Source: Ophiura sarsii (Eukaryota > Echinodermata > Ophiuroidea > Amphilepidida > Ophiuridae). Taken from it: a stretch of DNA of 64,000 bases. Shown here piece after piece: positions 1 to 14,000 of this stretch. Within the stretch, counting starts at the first letter, position 1. Every line of letters begins with the position of its first letter. The translations under genes were made by a program, and so were the position numbers. The notes under the pieces are model-generated. The model did not search any database and was not told the origin of the DNA. It was given only the letters and a program-made list of their open reading frames with translations. The stretch spans positions 4,515,172 to 4,579,171 of the forward strand of contig CM069444.1 in NCBI GenBank assembly GCA_035610835.1. Direction: 5' to 3'.

Positions 1-1690
1 ATGAACACAGCCATACAATAATTTGATTAATTCCATGGATTTGTCAATGCAAATTCAATAATGCAAAATGAGTAACATGTTGGAGTGGTCTGGTGGCCCT
101 TTTGCAACAAATCTTTTCATTTATCAACACTTTTGATTGGTCAATGACTTAGGTATTATAACAGCATGAGCATAATGTAATGAAGTCATGATTTATGCAA
201 AAAATTCAATTTTGCTGAAAAGTGAGTTAGGCATTATCGAAGCAGGCTGACGATATGTGTTCAATTGATTCAATTGATTAATTACCGTGTTGCACGCTTG
301 AATTCCATATATGAATTCCTTGTGCTTAATTAATAAGGATCACTGACTAAGAAAATTACAAATTTGTTCGATTTCAAAAACACGATAATGGTATAAAAAT
401 AATCATATTATGAGTGAAATTATAAAATCCCGTGATTCGCCCCCATTACTCTTGGCATTGTTTCTTATCCTATGTTCAGAAGACATTTCTTTAACATTAA
501 TTTAATGTTGAGTAAAGGTTTTTTTACTCACCCTGTATTTGATTTATTTAGGGTTTTTTGAGAAGAGCGATAACTCCAGAAATTATTTGGAGTAGCTATG
601 AAACCATTTACCACATTCGCAAATATAGATTTAAAAAGAATGAAGCATACGTACAGCGTGAAAGATCAATATTGAGTGTATTAAATCAGTGTAGTCAAGC
701 CTATTGTCTATATCTAAATCTTATTTCATATCAAATCCCACTAATGAATCAGAATTTTACATTTAAATCATTACAATTACCCTCAATCAAAGGCAACATT
801 CCATACTATGCTACTGTAAAAGTGGTAATTTTGTCGCGATTATTTTTGTCGCGCTTTGCCGATTTTTAACTGTGTTGCATGTTTGTGATAATGCGAATTG
901 TAGTTTCATCACATACGCAAAAGAAATACATTCGCGTTGTATTATTTTCGCGGATGTTAATTCGAGTGCGAAAAGCGCGACAATGTTCACATTAACAGTA
1001 TCAGTATTACAGTTATACACATTATCTATTGGGCTATTAGTATTTCATTAGACTATTATACACCCCCTATGGAAGACATGACCTTAATCTTTTTAATTTT
1101 AAATGGGGTTACCTAGTGTATTTCTGACTCCATTTGAAATGTACACTCCCTTTTCGTGTCCTCCATAGGGGGGTATATTTCAATGGAAATAGTCATTTTA
1201 TATACATGGATGTATTTAGAAGAATCCTTGCTGCTGTTGTTGCTGCTGGAAGATATTATCAAAGTTTCCAGAAAACTGAAGGGAAAAAACACAAGAAATA
1301 GTTTCATCAGTTACAAGCAGCGTTTCCTGATTGTATTTGCTTTGCGGTTAGGGAAGTAGAGTGTTTACGTGTTTCTTGCCTTAAAAGTTGAGCAACTTTC
1401 ACCTGCGATTGGAGCAAAACTGATGGCATTGAATTGTATGAACAAACAGGAACTGTGATAATCAAATACTGCATGGTTAGGGCAAACTGCATGTGTAGAT
1501 CTAAATTTAAGATCCCCGGTTTACCCCCAAACTATGACTGCCCCAATCCAGCGTCCATCCTCGGTTTACCCCAAACTCTGACTGCCCCAATCCAGCGTCC
1601 ATCTTCGGTTTACCCCAAACTCTGACTGCCCTGACTGACAAACTCTGACTGTAAGTTTAAACTATTCAACACTAGGTTATCCCATTCTCG
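1..1690. other. Region downstream of the gene; no gene seen
   Basis: AT-rich sequence with no frame that resembles a protein. It should include the 3' untranslated region of the minus-strand gene. I could not choose a polyadenylation site with confidence; minus-strand AATAAA-like sequence occurs near 541-551. The stretch at 510-538 resembles the TTTTTACTCACCCTGTA end of the TA-flanked elements found elsewhere in the window. Confidence 0.5.
1518..1645. repeat. Short tandem repeat, period about 42 bp
   Basis: A unit containing 'ctgccccaatccagcgtcca' followed by 'tcggtttaccccaaactctga' occurs two full times and then in part. It lies just 3' of the minus-strand stop codon, probably in the 3' UTR or beyond it. 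Confidence 0.75.
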
Positions 1691-1796
1691 TTATAGGGTG
1701 ATTAAAATGACCGAACGTTTGGACAATTTAAAACGTTGGGTTATCCCACTTACGTCATAGGGTGAGTAAGATGACTGGAAGTTTGGATTATTAAAC
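1677..1796. repeat. Tandem duplication of about 60 bp across the end of the coding sequence
   Basis: The segment 'ggttatcccattctcgttat...agggtgattaaaatgacc' is followed directly by a diverged copy 'ggttatcccacttacgtcat...agggtgagtaagatgact'. The stop codon and the last residues of exon 21 lie inside this duplication. Confidence 0.7.
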
Positions 1797-2031
1797 ATTG
1801 GATTATTCACCAGCGCATTTGAATATATAGATCCCTGGTCGAAACCACCAAATTGACCTGCTGGTTGTTGGACGCCTTGCTTCGGACCAAATGCTCCTTG
1901 AAAGCCATTTATTGCCCGGTTAGATCGTATGCGGACTACACATGCGACGACTCCAATGAGGACTACTCCTAATAACCCAGCTACGCTCCCAATAACAATT
2001 CCAGCGACTGCTCCTGGTGAAACGCCGTCAC
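1691..2031 (-). CDS. Exon 21: transmembrane helix and cytoplasmic tail (last coding exon)
   Basis: Encodes residues 1176-1288 and a TAA stop. After GDGVSPG, residues 1184-1208 (VAGIVIGSVAGLLGVVLIGV and on) form a Gly-rich hydrophobic helix, followed by basic RIRSNR, so the C terminus is cytoplasmic. The tail contains Gln/Gly-rich sequence, IYSNAL, and two NPxF motifs in NNPMF and NNPNF. The acceptor follows CTTCTCCAG. The last 20 residues lie beyond a GTAAGT sequence at 1748-1753 (after YSPYD) and inside a duplicated segment of about 60 bp. The true C terminus could therefore differ if that donor is used. Confidence 0.8.
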
Positions 2032-5000
2032 CTGGAGAAGAGCAATGCAAAGTCGTTTATAGGTTAGTACTTCAGTCAAGAAACTTCTATCTTATAGCTG
2101 TTTATATTCGTTATTGAGGCTCAGCAACGTTTAGAGTAAAGTGAAAACGTTGCTTCTAGCTTGAATAAGTTTTGGTTGACGTACTGCTGTGTCCCCTGAA
2201 AAAGTGTATGCTGCGTTCAGCAGTTTAGCTCAACGTGCGAAACTCATACATTCTAATATTAGTTACGAGCAAATCAGCAATCAGACAAATTAAAATATGC
2301 GGAGTGTATTGAAAGTGTAAAATAGCACTCCGCATGCGCACCGTGCATACGCGCACTACGCGATATTGTTCACGGTTTTTTTTCGTTTTTCATGCACTAC
2401 GGGTTCGATAATTTTACTGCGGGTGTTTTTATTATACATACATAGCAAAACAAATTTCTACATTTAGTATTATCGTGTTCGATAAATTAATTATGTCATT
2501 AATTATTCACACATCAGCGAGAGTGCATTGATTTTTCTAATTTCTTTCGAAACAACACATAATCATTTCATGGACCTTTATTCATTACAGTGTATGTACA
2601 CTCCAAAGTAAAATTGACTTAGCTCTAGACTTTTACCATGTTGACACCAGAATAATATGGGGTTTTTTTGTTTGCAGCACCCGTCGTACAACATGCTTAT
2701 GATAGTTCAACCGAGGTGAATTAAACGTTGTCAAACTTCACAAAGATATATCGTATCCTTTTTACAAATACATTTCAATAATGGGATTATATGATTATTT
2801 GGGAACAGAGGTGCAAAAGTACAATTAATAGTTAGGTTTGAAACTATAGTTTGATCAGTTCCAAATTGGCGAAGCCGCCTTACAGCAGCGAATGAATACA
2901 GAAGGATGAGGGCGCGCCTGAAGGCAATAATCGCACTGTATATCATGCGTAACGTGTGCGTGGGGCCAATACTGCGTGCGTGTGACCATAATTTCGCGCG
3001 TACGCTTAAATTACTTCTACGCGCGGAGAGCTAATACCGAATATTTCTTGCCAATTTGGAACCGATTAAACTATAGTATCGTTATGAGCCCGGGATTATG
3101 ATATTGTCCCCAATGAATGGAATTACCGCGGCGTATCTCTATATCCATAATATTGTTTCTCTTCAGACTTACCTCCAGCAGGACCTGGAACACCATCCCC
3201 ATCGTCAATTATAGTCACCACAGCTACCTGACCATTAGACAAAACCAGCTCGAATGTCTCCTGGCCTTCATCGCTGATGTCATCATCTACAATGAAAATG
3301 GTAAATGGCAGGGAAATCTGTCCACTACCGAACTGCAGTGTGGTGCCAACGGCCTGGAAGTCTTCTGGAGATAGGGCTGTATTGGAGGCGCTGGTAGACC
3401 GTGAAGTCAACCCTGAATAAGAACATTAAAAAATACATAATGAGCCAGCGTTACAGAAATGTGTTAACGGCAGGCGTCTGCAGAAGCTTTTTAAATTTCA
3501 TTACCATATTTAGAATCACCATGAGAAATGCATTGAAATAAGTACCAATATGCCTAGTATTGGTTCAGTAATCCTTGATATAGACCTTGAAAGTTTGGAA
3601 AGGTTTCTGAAAAACCTGAAAAGTGTTAAGCACAAGCGGGTAAACTATTGGGAGAAGGTAATATTACAGTTGATTGGTATAACATAATTAACTGACGAGT
3701 ACATTTTGCAAACTGGATAAGTACGACGAAGTACATTAATAAACACGGGAACATACCATCCTTTGCATGCTTTTCATTTCAATCAGGTGAACGGTCCTAT
3801 ACAATGTTGTTCAAGTAACCCGATGCATACGGAAAAAACCCTCTCATGAAGTATCATCACATCGATCCCAGGATTGTTTTATTTGCAATAAATCTCGGCA
3901 TGATCAACTTTAAATATGGGGGGTGTGTGTGCACAGAGTCTGTCGCTGTTGTTCTGGCTCGACTTATTTTGTAACCCGTAAAGAATTTTAGAATAAAGGC
4001 TACCTCTTTTTCACGTGTTACCATGGTTACTAGACACTTACCCACACTTCCCTGACCTCCCGTATTCAGCACGTTGATCTGAAATTGGCCGGCGGATTCA
4101 CGGATAGTATACACTGGACTTTCAAACCTAAATTCATTATCTTGAGAAAGTGCACATGAGAACAAAGAAGGTTTAAGCTATTGGGCTATTCCATTAGATA
4201 TCCATACACCCGCTAGTGAAGACATTACCTTGAATTCCACAGGGGGTGATACCTGCATTGGCGACTCCACTCCACTTCCTGCGTGGAAGAGTGCCGGGTC
4301 ATTTCTTCCATAGGGGGTGTACGAATTCAGCAACTGAAGGTTAATCGCGTTGTAGATAATTAAGCTGCGTTTATCGCAAGCCATTAGGGTCATTACGTCT
4401 TGCGACAACGCGTTGCTTTCCCAAAGCAACGCGTTGCCTAGCGAGCCAATAAGATTACGGCTTTTGACCACGTGTTGTTTTCCAAAGCAGCGCGTTGTTT
4501 GAGAAGTCCCAAAGCAACGCGTTGCTTAACGGAATAAATCGCAATTTGACACCTTTGAAATGATATTGATACATAATTATATGCCAAAACACTCAGGGGG
4601 TTGGTGGTCCGGGAGGTAAAAACAAGGATGGCACAATCATAAACTATAATCATAAACTATAAGTATTGGATATCCAACAATCTTAAACTATAAATATTGG
4701 ATATCCAACAATCTTAAACTATTGGATATCCAACAATCTTAAACAATAAATATCTGATATCCATTATTCTTAAACTATTTTCGTTAGTGTTATTGCGATT
4801 TATTCCGTTTGCGAAAGCAACGCGTTGTCGCAATACGTAATGACCCTAATGGCTTGCCATATGCGTTTACAAATATTAATGATGTATTTGATAGCAAATC
4901 ATGTTACGAACGCCATTACGGTCGATTTTGTTGAGTTCGTGGAGTCTCTATTAAAGTTTTTAAAAAATGCATGATTTTATCTTCTGTGAAACTGTATTAT

Positions 5001-8000
5001 TGAGGGACAATGATTACTGTCACTACTGTGAAAGGCACCATAGTCCGCTAGGGATTTAATATGGTCCTGTTAACCTTTATAGAAGCTGGAGACAGTAATA
5101 TAGACCGTTATGGTTACTATTCCCAGGGACAAAGGGTCCCTGTCCTTACAATAAATAGTCCCCGGACTATAAATACAAGGGACCATGATCGGGTTTTAGG
5201 CTTGTGCAAAGATCCCATTTCTTATATGGCTTAACTCAAGGCTTAGCGACAAACCTTGTGATTCATCATCTTGGATGGTGACAATAACCACGGTGATTTG
5301 ATTGATTCCGCCATCACTGGATCCCGTTAAGGTCACGGTGAACGTCTTGTCAGGTTCCGGTACGTTATCATCGATTATCCCGAATGAAATAGGTTTCTGC
5401 GTCTCGCCCGGTAAGAAGTTGATGATCAGGTCGGTGGAGGCGGTAAAATAGTCCACACTATTTTGTGCCGTTCCATCGCTAACACGTACGGCTGTAAGAT
5501 AAATAGATGAATACGAGGGTCCTTCAATAAGTTCTACCTCCTTACTCATAACTTTATCATTATATTAGCCAGTTTTATCATATATCACACAATTGTAGCT
5601 TGGAACCTCAGCTAAAAATGTATTGTAAATTAATCTGAGTAATGGTTATACTTGTCTAGAGCTCAGTGGCGTAACAGCCGGGGTGCCCCCCCCCCCCCCC
5701 CCCCCCTGAAGGTGCTCAGCAGAAAATTCAAATCTACCCACCAGGAAAAATAGGGGGAAGGGAAAATAGGAAAAGAAGGGGGAAAGGGAAAGAAAAGAGA
5801 GATGAGAAAGGAAAAAGGGAGGAAAAAGAAAAAGGAAGAGGAGAAAAAAGGGGAAAGAAAGAAAAGAAGAAAGGGAAACAAAGAAAGAAAGAACATTTCG
5901 CAGTACAAAAAGCACAACAGTCAACAAATTGTTGACTGTTGTGCTTTTTGTACTGCGAATTTTTGTGACCGTGCGAAATTTTGTGACAGTTCTAAATTTT
6001 ACCATAGATAGCACTTGACCTTATACTACTAACGACTTTCTGAGTGAAGAATTATTCGTAATATGCACACACATTAAATGTCCCTTTAATAACTCAATAT
6101 AGACTACAAGCACCATTTGGATCTCAGGTGTTAGTCATAAAGTGTGTTAGCAAATAATGTCGTCCTCTATATGTATTGATTTAAATCTTGTCGTGTTTCT
6201 TTCTTTAGTTCTGCAGCAAGTTTTCAGGACATCAGAATGGATAAATGGATGATGCCAAGTGACTAAGTTGTTTCATAGCTATGCAGCTTATTGAGCTTAT
6301 TGAAGCATCACCCCTACACCCTCAACTTACTATTTGTGTCAGAGGTGTAGTCATACAGAGTGTTTGCAAAGAATGTACGTCGTCCTCTATGCATTTATTT
6401 AAATCATGTCGTGTTTCTTTCTTTAGTTCTGCAGCAAGTTTTGAGGAAATCAGAATGGATAAATGGATGATGCCAAGTGACAGTTGTTTCACAGATATAC
6501 AGCTTTACCGGCTATTATTGAAGCATCAACCCCACACCCTAAACTTACTACATGCTCCACCAGTGTTGCCGTCTCGTATTATAGAAAGTGTTGCCACTCC
6601 GTCCGTCTCTGCTACCTCCAAAGTCGGAGTAATGAACGAACAGGTATCTGTAAATATCGACATTAATCAAGAAATGTATGAAGTTAGAATGAATAACAGA
6701 TGCTATTGACCGAATGACCACAGGAGAGCCCTAAGATGTAAGTTCTGAAGCATTACCAAAAAGAAATGTTGCATGCATTATTAATATCCATATAGGAATG
6801 TAAGTACTTCTGATAAGCAAAGCAAAGCAAATGATAGCAAAGCTGCTAGTTATGGATTGGTGTACTATATGCTTTCAGACTTTTCGTTGACGCTCCGTCC
6901 ATGGATGATGGAAACACAGAATAAAATAGGGCATAATGTAATGAGATCAGTCTTGAAGTAGGGCCTACTCATTACTTTCTTCAGAGAAAAATATCTGTCT
7001 AATACACAAATCGAAGTCAGTCACTAGAGTTTGTACCTTATAGTTATAAGCTTACATTCGAGGCTTCCTTGGTGATCCATGGACATATCTAATGTCTATG
7101 GTAGTTAGCATAATATCTTACGCAAATTTCATTTATTCATTTGACACCAATATCACTGAAAATAAAAATCTTCACTAGCTACTTTATTACGTATAAAATG
7201 ATTCTATCTTTGTGATACGAATTATCATTTGGATGGGCAAAATATTTGTACAGTGTATCGATATCTTTTCGGATACTATCGTGGTATCCTTGGTGAAAGA
7301 CATTCATAGGTTAGACTAGTTTCAAGACCCCATTACGGAATAAAGCTGTAGTAGGCCTAATCCTTTAATCCGTCAATAAAGGATGTTGTGCTAGGTTAAT
7401 TCTGTGCTGTCTTACACCGAGGATAAACCGGTATCTTGCACGTTTTATACATAAATAAACTACTAACCATCATTATCAGTAATAATAACAATGATCTCTG
7501 AAGTCAACGGATCCAATACACCGTCCGCATCTGAAATACGTACTCGAAAACGGCGGTTGACGTTAGAATCAGTTACCAAGTTATCCAAAATTGGTATTGT
7601 TATGTCACGTGAGTCGACTCCAATTGGAAATTGTATATTCTCGTCGATTGCTCTGTAGTCAACTCCGTCTATTGCTCCGAAGGACTCAGTAGATATTCCT
7701 GTTTAACAAGGAATAAAACATGACGTACCCCACAACATTAATATGATTAATTGGCCCATAATTTTTAAATGTTATGGATAAGCGCTAAAATTGACCAATT
7801 TATGAAGGGGAACATCATTCCATTCTTCCAACTGCACTAAAATTTCCTTCTGAAAATGACTAGCAATCTAGTTTTAGGGACACATAGAATACATGATGTC
7901 CAAATTGTCAAAGGTCGGATACAAAATATCCAAGTCTCCATTTTGTCAGCTACCGTTTCCAAAACATTTTTGTTGACAGGACCTCTTTAAAATGGCATTT

Positions 8001-11000
8001 TGACCTTTAATAATGTTGAGTTGATCAGTAGTGTCTCTCGAAATAGGGTATTAGTCATTTTGAGAAGGAAATGTTTAGTTTTAGTGTTTATCGTGGTCTT
8101 GGCTTGGTAAATTTACCAAGATATTATCTGGTCTGTATGGTGATACCTGAATATGTCATGTATCATCCATATTCAAACCATCTATTGAATTAAGATTAAA
8201 CAATTATTTCAAGCAAATGTGGGGACTGCAAATATCCTAGCTCTATACTATATTTCATTCATATTTTCGCCGAGACTGATCTAACTGATCTTTTAAATGT
8301 ATTCATGATCAACTTACGGACATTTCCAATACGGTTTACCAATGCGCCTCCACGTCTAACAGTCACTACGAGTTGTCCGGCATTCTCCGAGATACTTGAC
8401 GCTGATATCAATGAATAAGTTCCTGAAACAAGATATGCAAACAAATTGTTCTTGTAACTTGCATTCACAGGGATGAATGAATGGACACTCGGATGGGTTT
8501 GTGAATTAATAGTTGCATCGGAAAGGAAGGGGCACTGGGATAGGGTTGTGAATTATTAGTTACATCAAAAAGGAAGGGAAACTCGGACAGGTTTGTGAAT
8601 AGTTGCATCGGGAAAGAAGGGACACTCGGATAGGTTTGTGAATAGTTGCATCGGGAAAGAAGGGACACTCGGACAGGTTTGTGAATAGTTGCATCGGGAA
8701 AGAAGGGACACTCGGACAGGTTTGTGAATAGTTGCGCCAGATAGGAAGGGACATTCGGATGAGTTTATGAAATAGTTGCATCATAGTTGCATTGTGAAAT
8801 AGTTGCATCATAAAGGAAGGGACCCGGAAGGGACACTCGGATAGGTTGTGAAATAGTTGCGTTAGAAAGGAAGGGGACACTCGAATAGGTTTGTGAAATA
8901 TTTGCATCATGAAGGAAGGGACACTCGGATGGGTTTGTGAATAGTTGCATCAGAAAGGAAGGGACCCCGGAAGGGATACTCGGATGGGTTTGTAAATAGT
9001 TAAATCAGAAATTCAATAGAAATATATTATTGAATGTTATAAATGGGAACGGAACTTTGTTCATGCGAGTTTTAGCAACTCATCAATTGTCAATCTCAGA
9101 GTCGTTTGTGATTGATTCAGATCCAGTGATTCTTTGCAAGTTAATAGGTTTTTATTTCAAGGTGAAGTTTGTTAAGAATTTGAAGGGGTTTTCTTTTTCT
9201 CGACAAAAACGCGGGCTCGTGCTAAGGGTAGCAAAATAGTCTGTAAGCAACTTAATTCCGCACTCAGGGGAACTTGAACCAATAGCCATTGTGTCGACAA
9301 AAATTGCCGAACAGGCAGACAAAAAAGTTAGAAAAGGAGAAAAAAACTGTTGCTTTAATTTTTTTTTCTGAAATAATTTGTGTTACAGAAACTTACCATC
9401 GTCATCAATTATTGATATGATTGCTTCATCTAAACTACTGTCTATAATTCCAGCTGACACATCAGAAAGTCTGACGGTAAACTGTTCCGTAGTCTCTACA
9501 GAATTGTCATCTATTATTCCTATCTGTTCTGTCACTGACGTCTCACCATCAGGAATGGTGCCAGATATAGTACCAGCATAGAAATCATCTCCTCGTACGG
9601 CCGTATCAGCACTACCAAAACCAACTTCCAATTCTATATGGAGAGAAAAAAAATATTGGAAATACAATTTAATGGCAGATTGTAGCGCAACTAGAATACA
9701 TTGTCATGATTGTTGAAAGCCGTTAATATGTATGTTTACTTTCAATAAAGATTTAACCGTCTTTTTAAGTTTTTCTCATACACACTTTTTTAAAAGGCAG
9801 CAACTTATTTTTATGAGTTGATATTTATAGGTTAAAGCTGTCATTTAAGAATTATGAGGATATATTACTACATCAGTAATTTGTTGTGTATCTGCTCAGA
9901 AATACTCCGGAAAATACCAACCGAAATCAATGTCACCGCCATTTTCTGTGCGAGACACCGTCACTTCCGCCACACCATTTGCTTCACTTCCAAGGTACGT
10001 TGCGCTTGTCAAACTAACCAGATCTAAAAACAAAAGAATATTTCATTTAACATTCTTCTGGCACCCTGTAGTGAAGTTCAGGGGCCACCATGTTTATGTA
10101 TGAACATTGTAATCATTCGTGTGAATACACTCTCAAGAACTACCCTTAGGCGAGTAAATAAAGAAACACTGTTCATGAAGCTGCCCAGTTCTATACGAAC
10201 GTCTCAGGATGGTTGGTCAGTCTCTTTTTTGTTTGAAATGAACGTATGACGTATTTGTGTGATTCAGTTTTGTTAATAAATTTGACTTATATGCCTAATG
10301 TTCGGCTATTTTTATTATACCCGAGTGCCCCCCCCCCCCCCCGGTTCAATTTGTGCGAGAGTATGATGTCGAATTCACTACCTCGTATCCAATGTCTTCT
10401 GCTTCGAAACGAATTAATGTAATTTACCGCTTAGTGGTCAATCGATGATATTCCCAAGGAGGGAGAAGTCGACCAATGATACACGTTGATAATTATTCAT
10501 TTTCCACCGGAATTATCTGAACATTTCTTTTTCTGTTTATTTTATGTACTCTACCAATGTTTTTACTTACAGTCATCGTCCTTTATTGTGACGGATTTAA
10601 CATTCTGCCCGGGTTCGATAAAAAAACCAGCATCCAATCTAGCAAGTGTAAGATATACTTGGAACTTCTCGTCTCCCTCTCGAACCGAATCCTGAAATAT
10701 GGACAAGCTTACACCGGACGAAAGCTGGTCGGTTTCAAATGTCACGGGAACACTGCTGAGTCCTTGATAGTCTGCTCCCTGTTGACCTTGTGATTGTGAC
10801 CCTTCAGTAGCTGTATCACCGGATGTCGCTATATCTGAATTGGAAAAATGAAGATGTGGAAAGAGAATAAATAAGCGTTTCCATCTGGTTGATGAAATTC
10901 CAGTTGTTGTTGATGTTAGTATTCGATGTGGTAGTATTTAAAACGATAACATTTAATACATAACAAAGTTCCAACCATGTTAAACTGTTATGTTTACTAA

Positions 11001-14000
11001 ACCACCAAATATCCAGGATATCTTGTGATCTTTGACTTCCAATAACTTAAGGAACGGTGCGTCCTTTATAAGGTCTAAACTATACATTTTTAACTGGCTA
11101 TTTCGATTTCAACGTATGTCGCAGTGATATGAGTTTTTGATGGAGCATCCGAAAAACGTTAGCTAAAAAGCACAGACTCGGATGTGTCTGCAATTATAGA
11201 TTACAATGGTAAATAAGAAATATTGACGACGGCCGATCAGATTATTTCCCTCATAATTCAAAATGAAATTAAACATCGTCGTTGGGCAGGAAATGTCATA
11301 TGTAATCTTACCAATCATAACCTCATACGTAAAATAGGGGCCCACTTTCAGTTCAACCTACAAAACAGCATGTCTAATATGTTAACATAGTTTTAATTAA
11401 TGTATTAAATGTATAGAATTATGAAAGAGAAATGTGCAAGAAATCAAATACAAAGATTGCAAGTACTTTTACCACAAGATTTCGTTATTTGTGTGTACAG
11501 AAATACTTGGTTTTTAGCATAGCTATAATGATTTAGTTAATTCCCTAATTATGCAGAGCGGCTTGATAAAACATTAACTTACAAAATGATTGTTGAAATA
11601 AATCTTATTATAATAGTCCTGATGAACTTTATCAAGAATTAACTTACAAACTAAATCCCCGAAGTCACCACTGTATCCACTTCGAGTTACTGTAACGGTA
11701 TACGAGACTGCAGATTCCAAAACGGTGGCAGATGAATCAGCCAGCGAAAAGGTGGCACCTAGAAATACAACACATTTTATTAACATGATTAAAGCATTGA
11801 GAACCAAAACATACAAGAAGAGTCTTAAAAAAGACGATCATCGCTCAGAGGAGGTAGATTAAAAGCTAATTATTAATTTAATCTTAATTTAATAAAGGTA
11901 GGTTTTCCGATTGCTGGCCCGATTTCCAACTTGATGTTTTCTATTCTACATGAAGGGTCATCCATAAAATAGTCGTATCAAGTTTGAGTTGCATATTCCA
12001 ATGGGTCTTATTTTAGAAGCACAGGGTTACATGAAGTTTGCCCATTGAGTAGTACACAAAATGACAGGGAGGTGAACCACCTTTGGCAGTAATTCACTGC
12101 ATTTTGGCCTATAACGTCTAATGGAACATATTTTGCGCCTACGATTTACAGAAATAATGAGAACAATATGGGCTTTCTTCTGATAACAAAATATCAAGTG
12201 ATCGGAACATCACCTTTAATGGCCACTTTAAACTGTAAACATTAAATGTTGATAAATGTGTTCATCATTAATGTAATGATTAATTAATAATAAACAACTC
12301 CATTCATTATTCAAAATACCTCAGTATTTAATATTTTTGAAAATCAAGTAAATAAATAGATAAATACAATTAAATCAGACCCTCGTAAGAACACAACGGC
12401 AGCACTGGATTGAACGAGCTCTTCCCGCCGCGTTTCTTGAAAAGCCCTATATTATTTTCTTCTATTGCAGTAAAATTTAAAACTACTTTGTCATTATTTC
12501 TACAATAATCATAAACTATATCATGAGGCCAGAATATCGCCCGGACTTGTTCAATAACTGTCACTTTAACTTGCACAAATGTAAAGAACACATAGACTGG
12601 TTATCCAACTCCATTGGTTTGGGATTATTTAGTTGTACCGAGAAATGTGATATTTTTTTATTTTCCGACGAGTATCCGCAATTACGTGTTAAACTAATAC
12701 GAATTGGCAAATTTAGGCAAATCATGTCCAGCGTTTCCCTGTTCATTTACGCCCTCTAAGTGACATCAAACCGTTGTAAATTGATCAGCGCAGCATTCAT
12801 TTTCTAAAAGCCATGACGTTACCGGACAAGGGGTGGGTAAATGAACGAAGAATGGATTCCAATAAGTAAATACTTACCATCAGTATCTTCTATGCAAACA
12901 CTTGTAGTACCATTTGTTGCATCAATTGAGCCTACTCCCGCTGGAGATACCAGTTGTAGTTCAAAGTTTATAGTCTCCGTCAATTCTGCTAAATCATTGC
13001 CAAATATGGTAATTGTCTCCAATTTAATTGTTTCATCGATCTCAAAGTCAATTTGACGTGGAAGTGTATTCTCGATTGTAAAGTCACTGCCCACACTGGC
13101 GGTATTTGTGATACCGCTATTGTAATCCAATACTGTAAAGTGAAGAACACAGATTCATCATGTTCATAGAGTATATTACGAGTATTTGCCTTAATTTGTG
13201 TACGTACGATAAGAAACAAATCACTGATTTTAAAATATATAAATACGCCTATATAGACTAAGACGTTTTGACACCTTTATCATAGTGCAATCATGGCTAT
13301 CTATATGTTGACGAAAAAGGTAGTTTTGAAGAACGCGACACGTGACCCAGTGGAGGCGGGTTTTCCCTAACATTTGGCTCGTTTGATTACTTAGGATTTT
13401 CCCCTCAAACTTACGCCTAGGCATGCTATGGGTTAGAGTTAACAATTTCAACGCGGCTTTTGGTATTACCATACATAACATATTTTTCAGGAACCTTTCT
13501 TAACTTCCAATGTCTATTCTCAAGGATTACTGAATCAATACTAGGTATGTTTGAACTTATTTTGATTCCTTTCTCATGGTGATTCCAAATATGGTAATGA
13601 AATTCTATTATTCTGACATTTTTGAAACATTTTGTGCAATTTTGGAATGGAATGTCGTCTGCAGACGCCGCGTGGAAAGTGTTAACATAAGGCATGCACT
13701 GGTATTCTGAAGAACACAGTCGTCCGATTTTCATGTATTTTATTTAAATTAATTATAACCACCTACCGACACTAGCTTGTACTTGAGTGTAGCCGGCTCG
13801 AATAATCTGTAGATCAAACTGAAGGTTGTTGTTATTTTCGGGTTCAGCAATCGTGAATTTACTTGCTGAAAATGTGAACAACGCTGGAAAAAATGAACAG
13901 AATGAAGGAATGTTTTATATAAAATATTGTTATTGTGACTTATTGTGGGGTTTTTTTAATATAAATTCAGGCAAGATTCATATATTATTTCAAATATATT

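Noticed and set aside
5646..6014. Minus-strand 122-codon frame rich in Phe, Leu and Ser
   Set aside because: It is the translation of an A/G-rich simple-sequence stretch and the poly-C tract of a MITE.
6281..6709. 142-codon plus-strand frame
   Set aside because: It overlaps exon 17 of the minus-strand gene and a local duplication; the protein has no recognisable features.
12063..12085. CAGGGAGGTG followed by CCACCTTTGG as a third micro-element
   Set aside because: The right half does not match the tip sequence and no 7-bp direct repeat flanks it.
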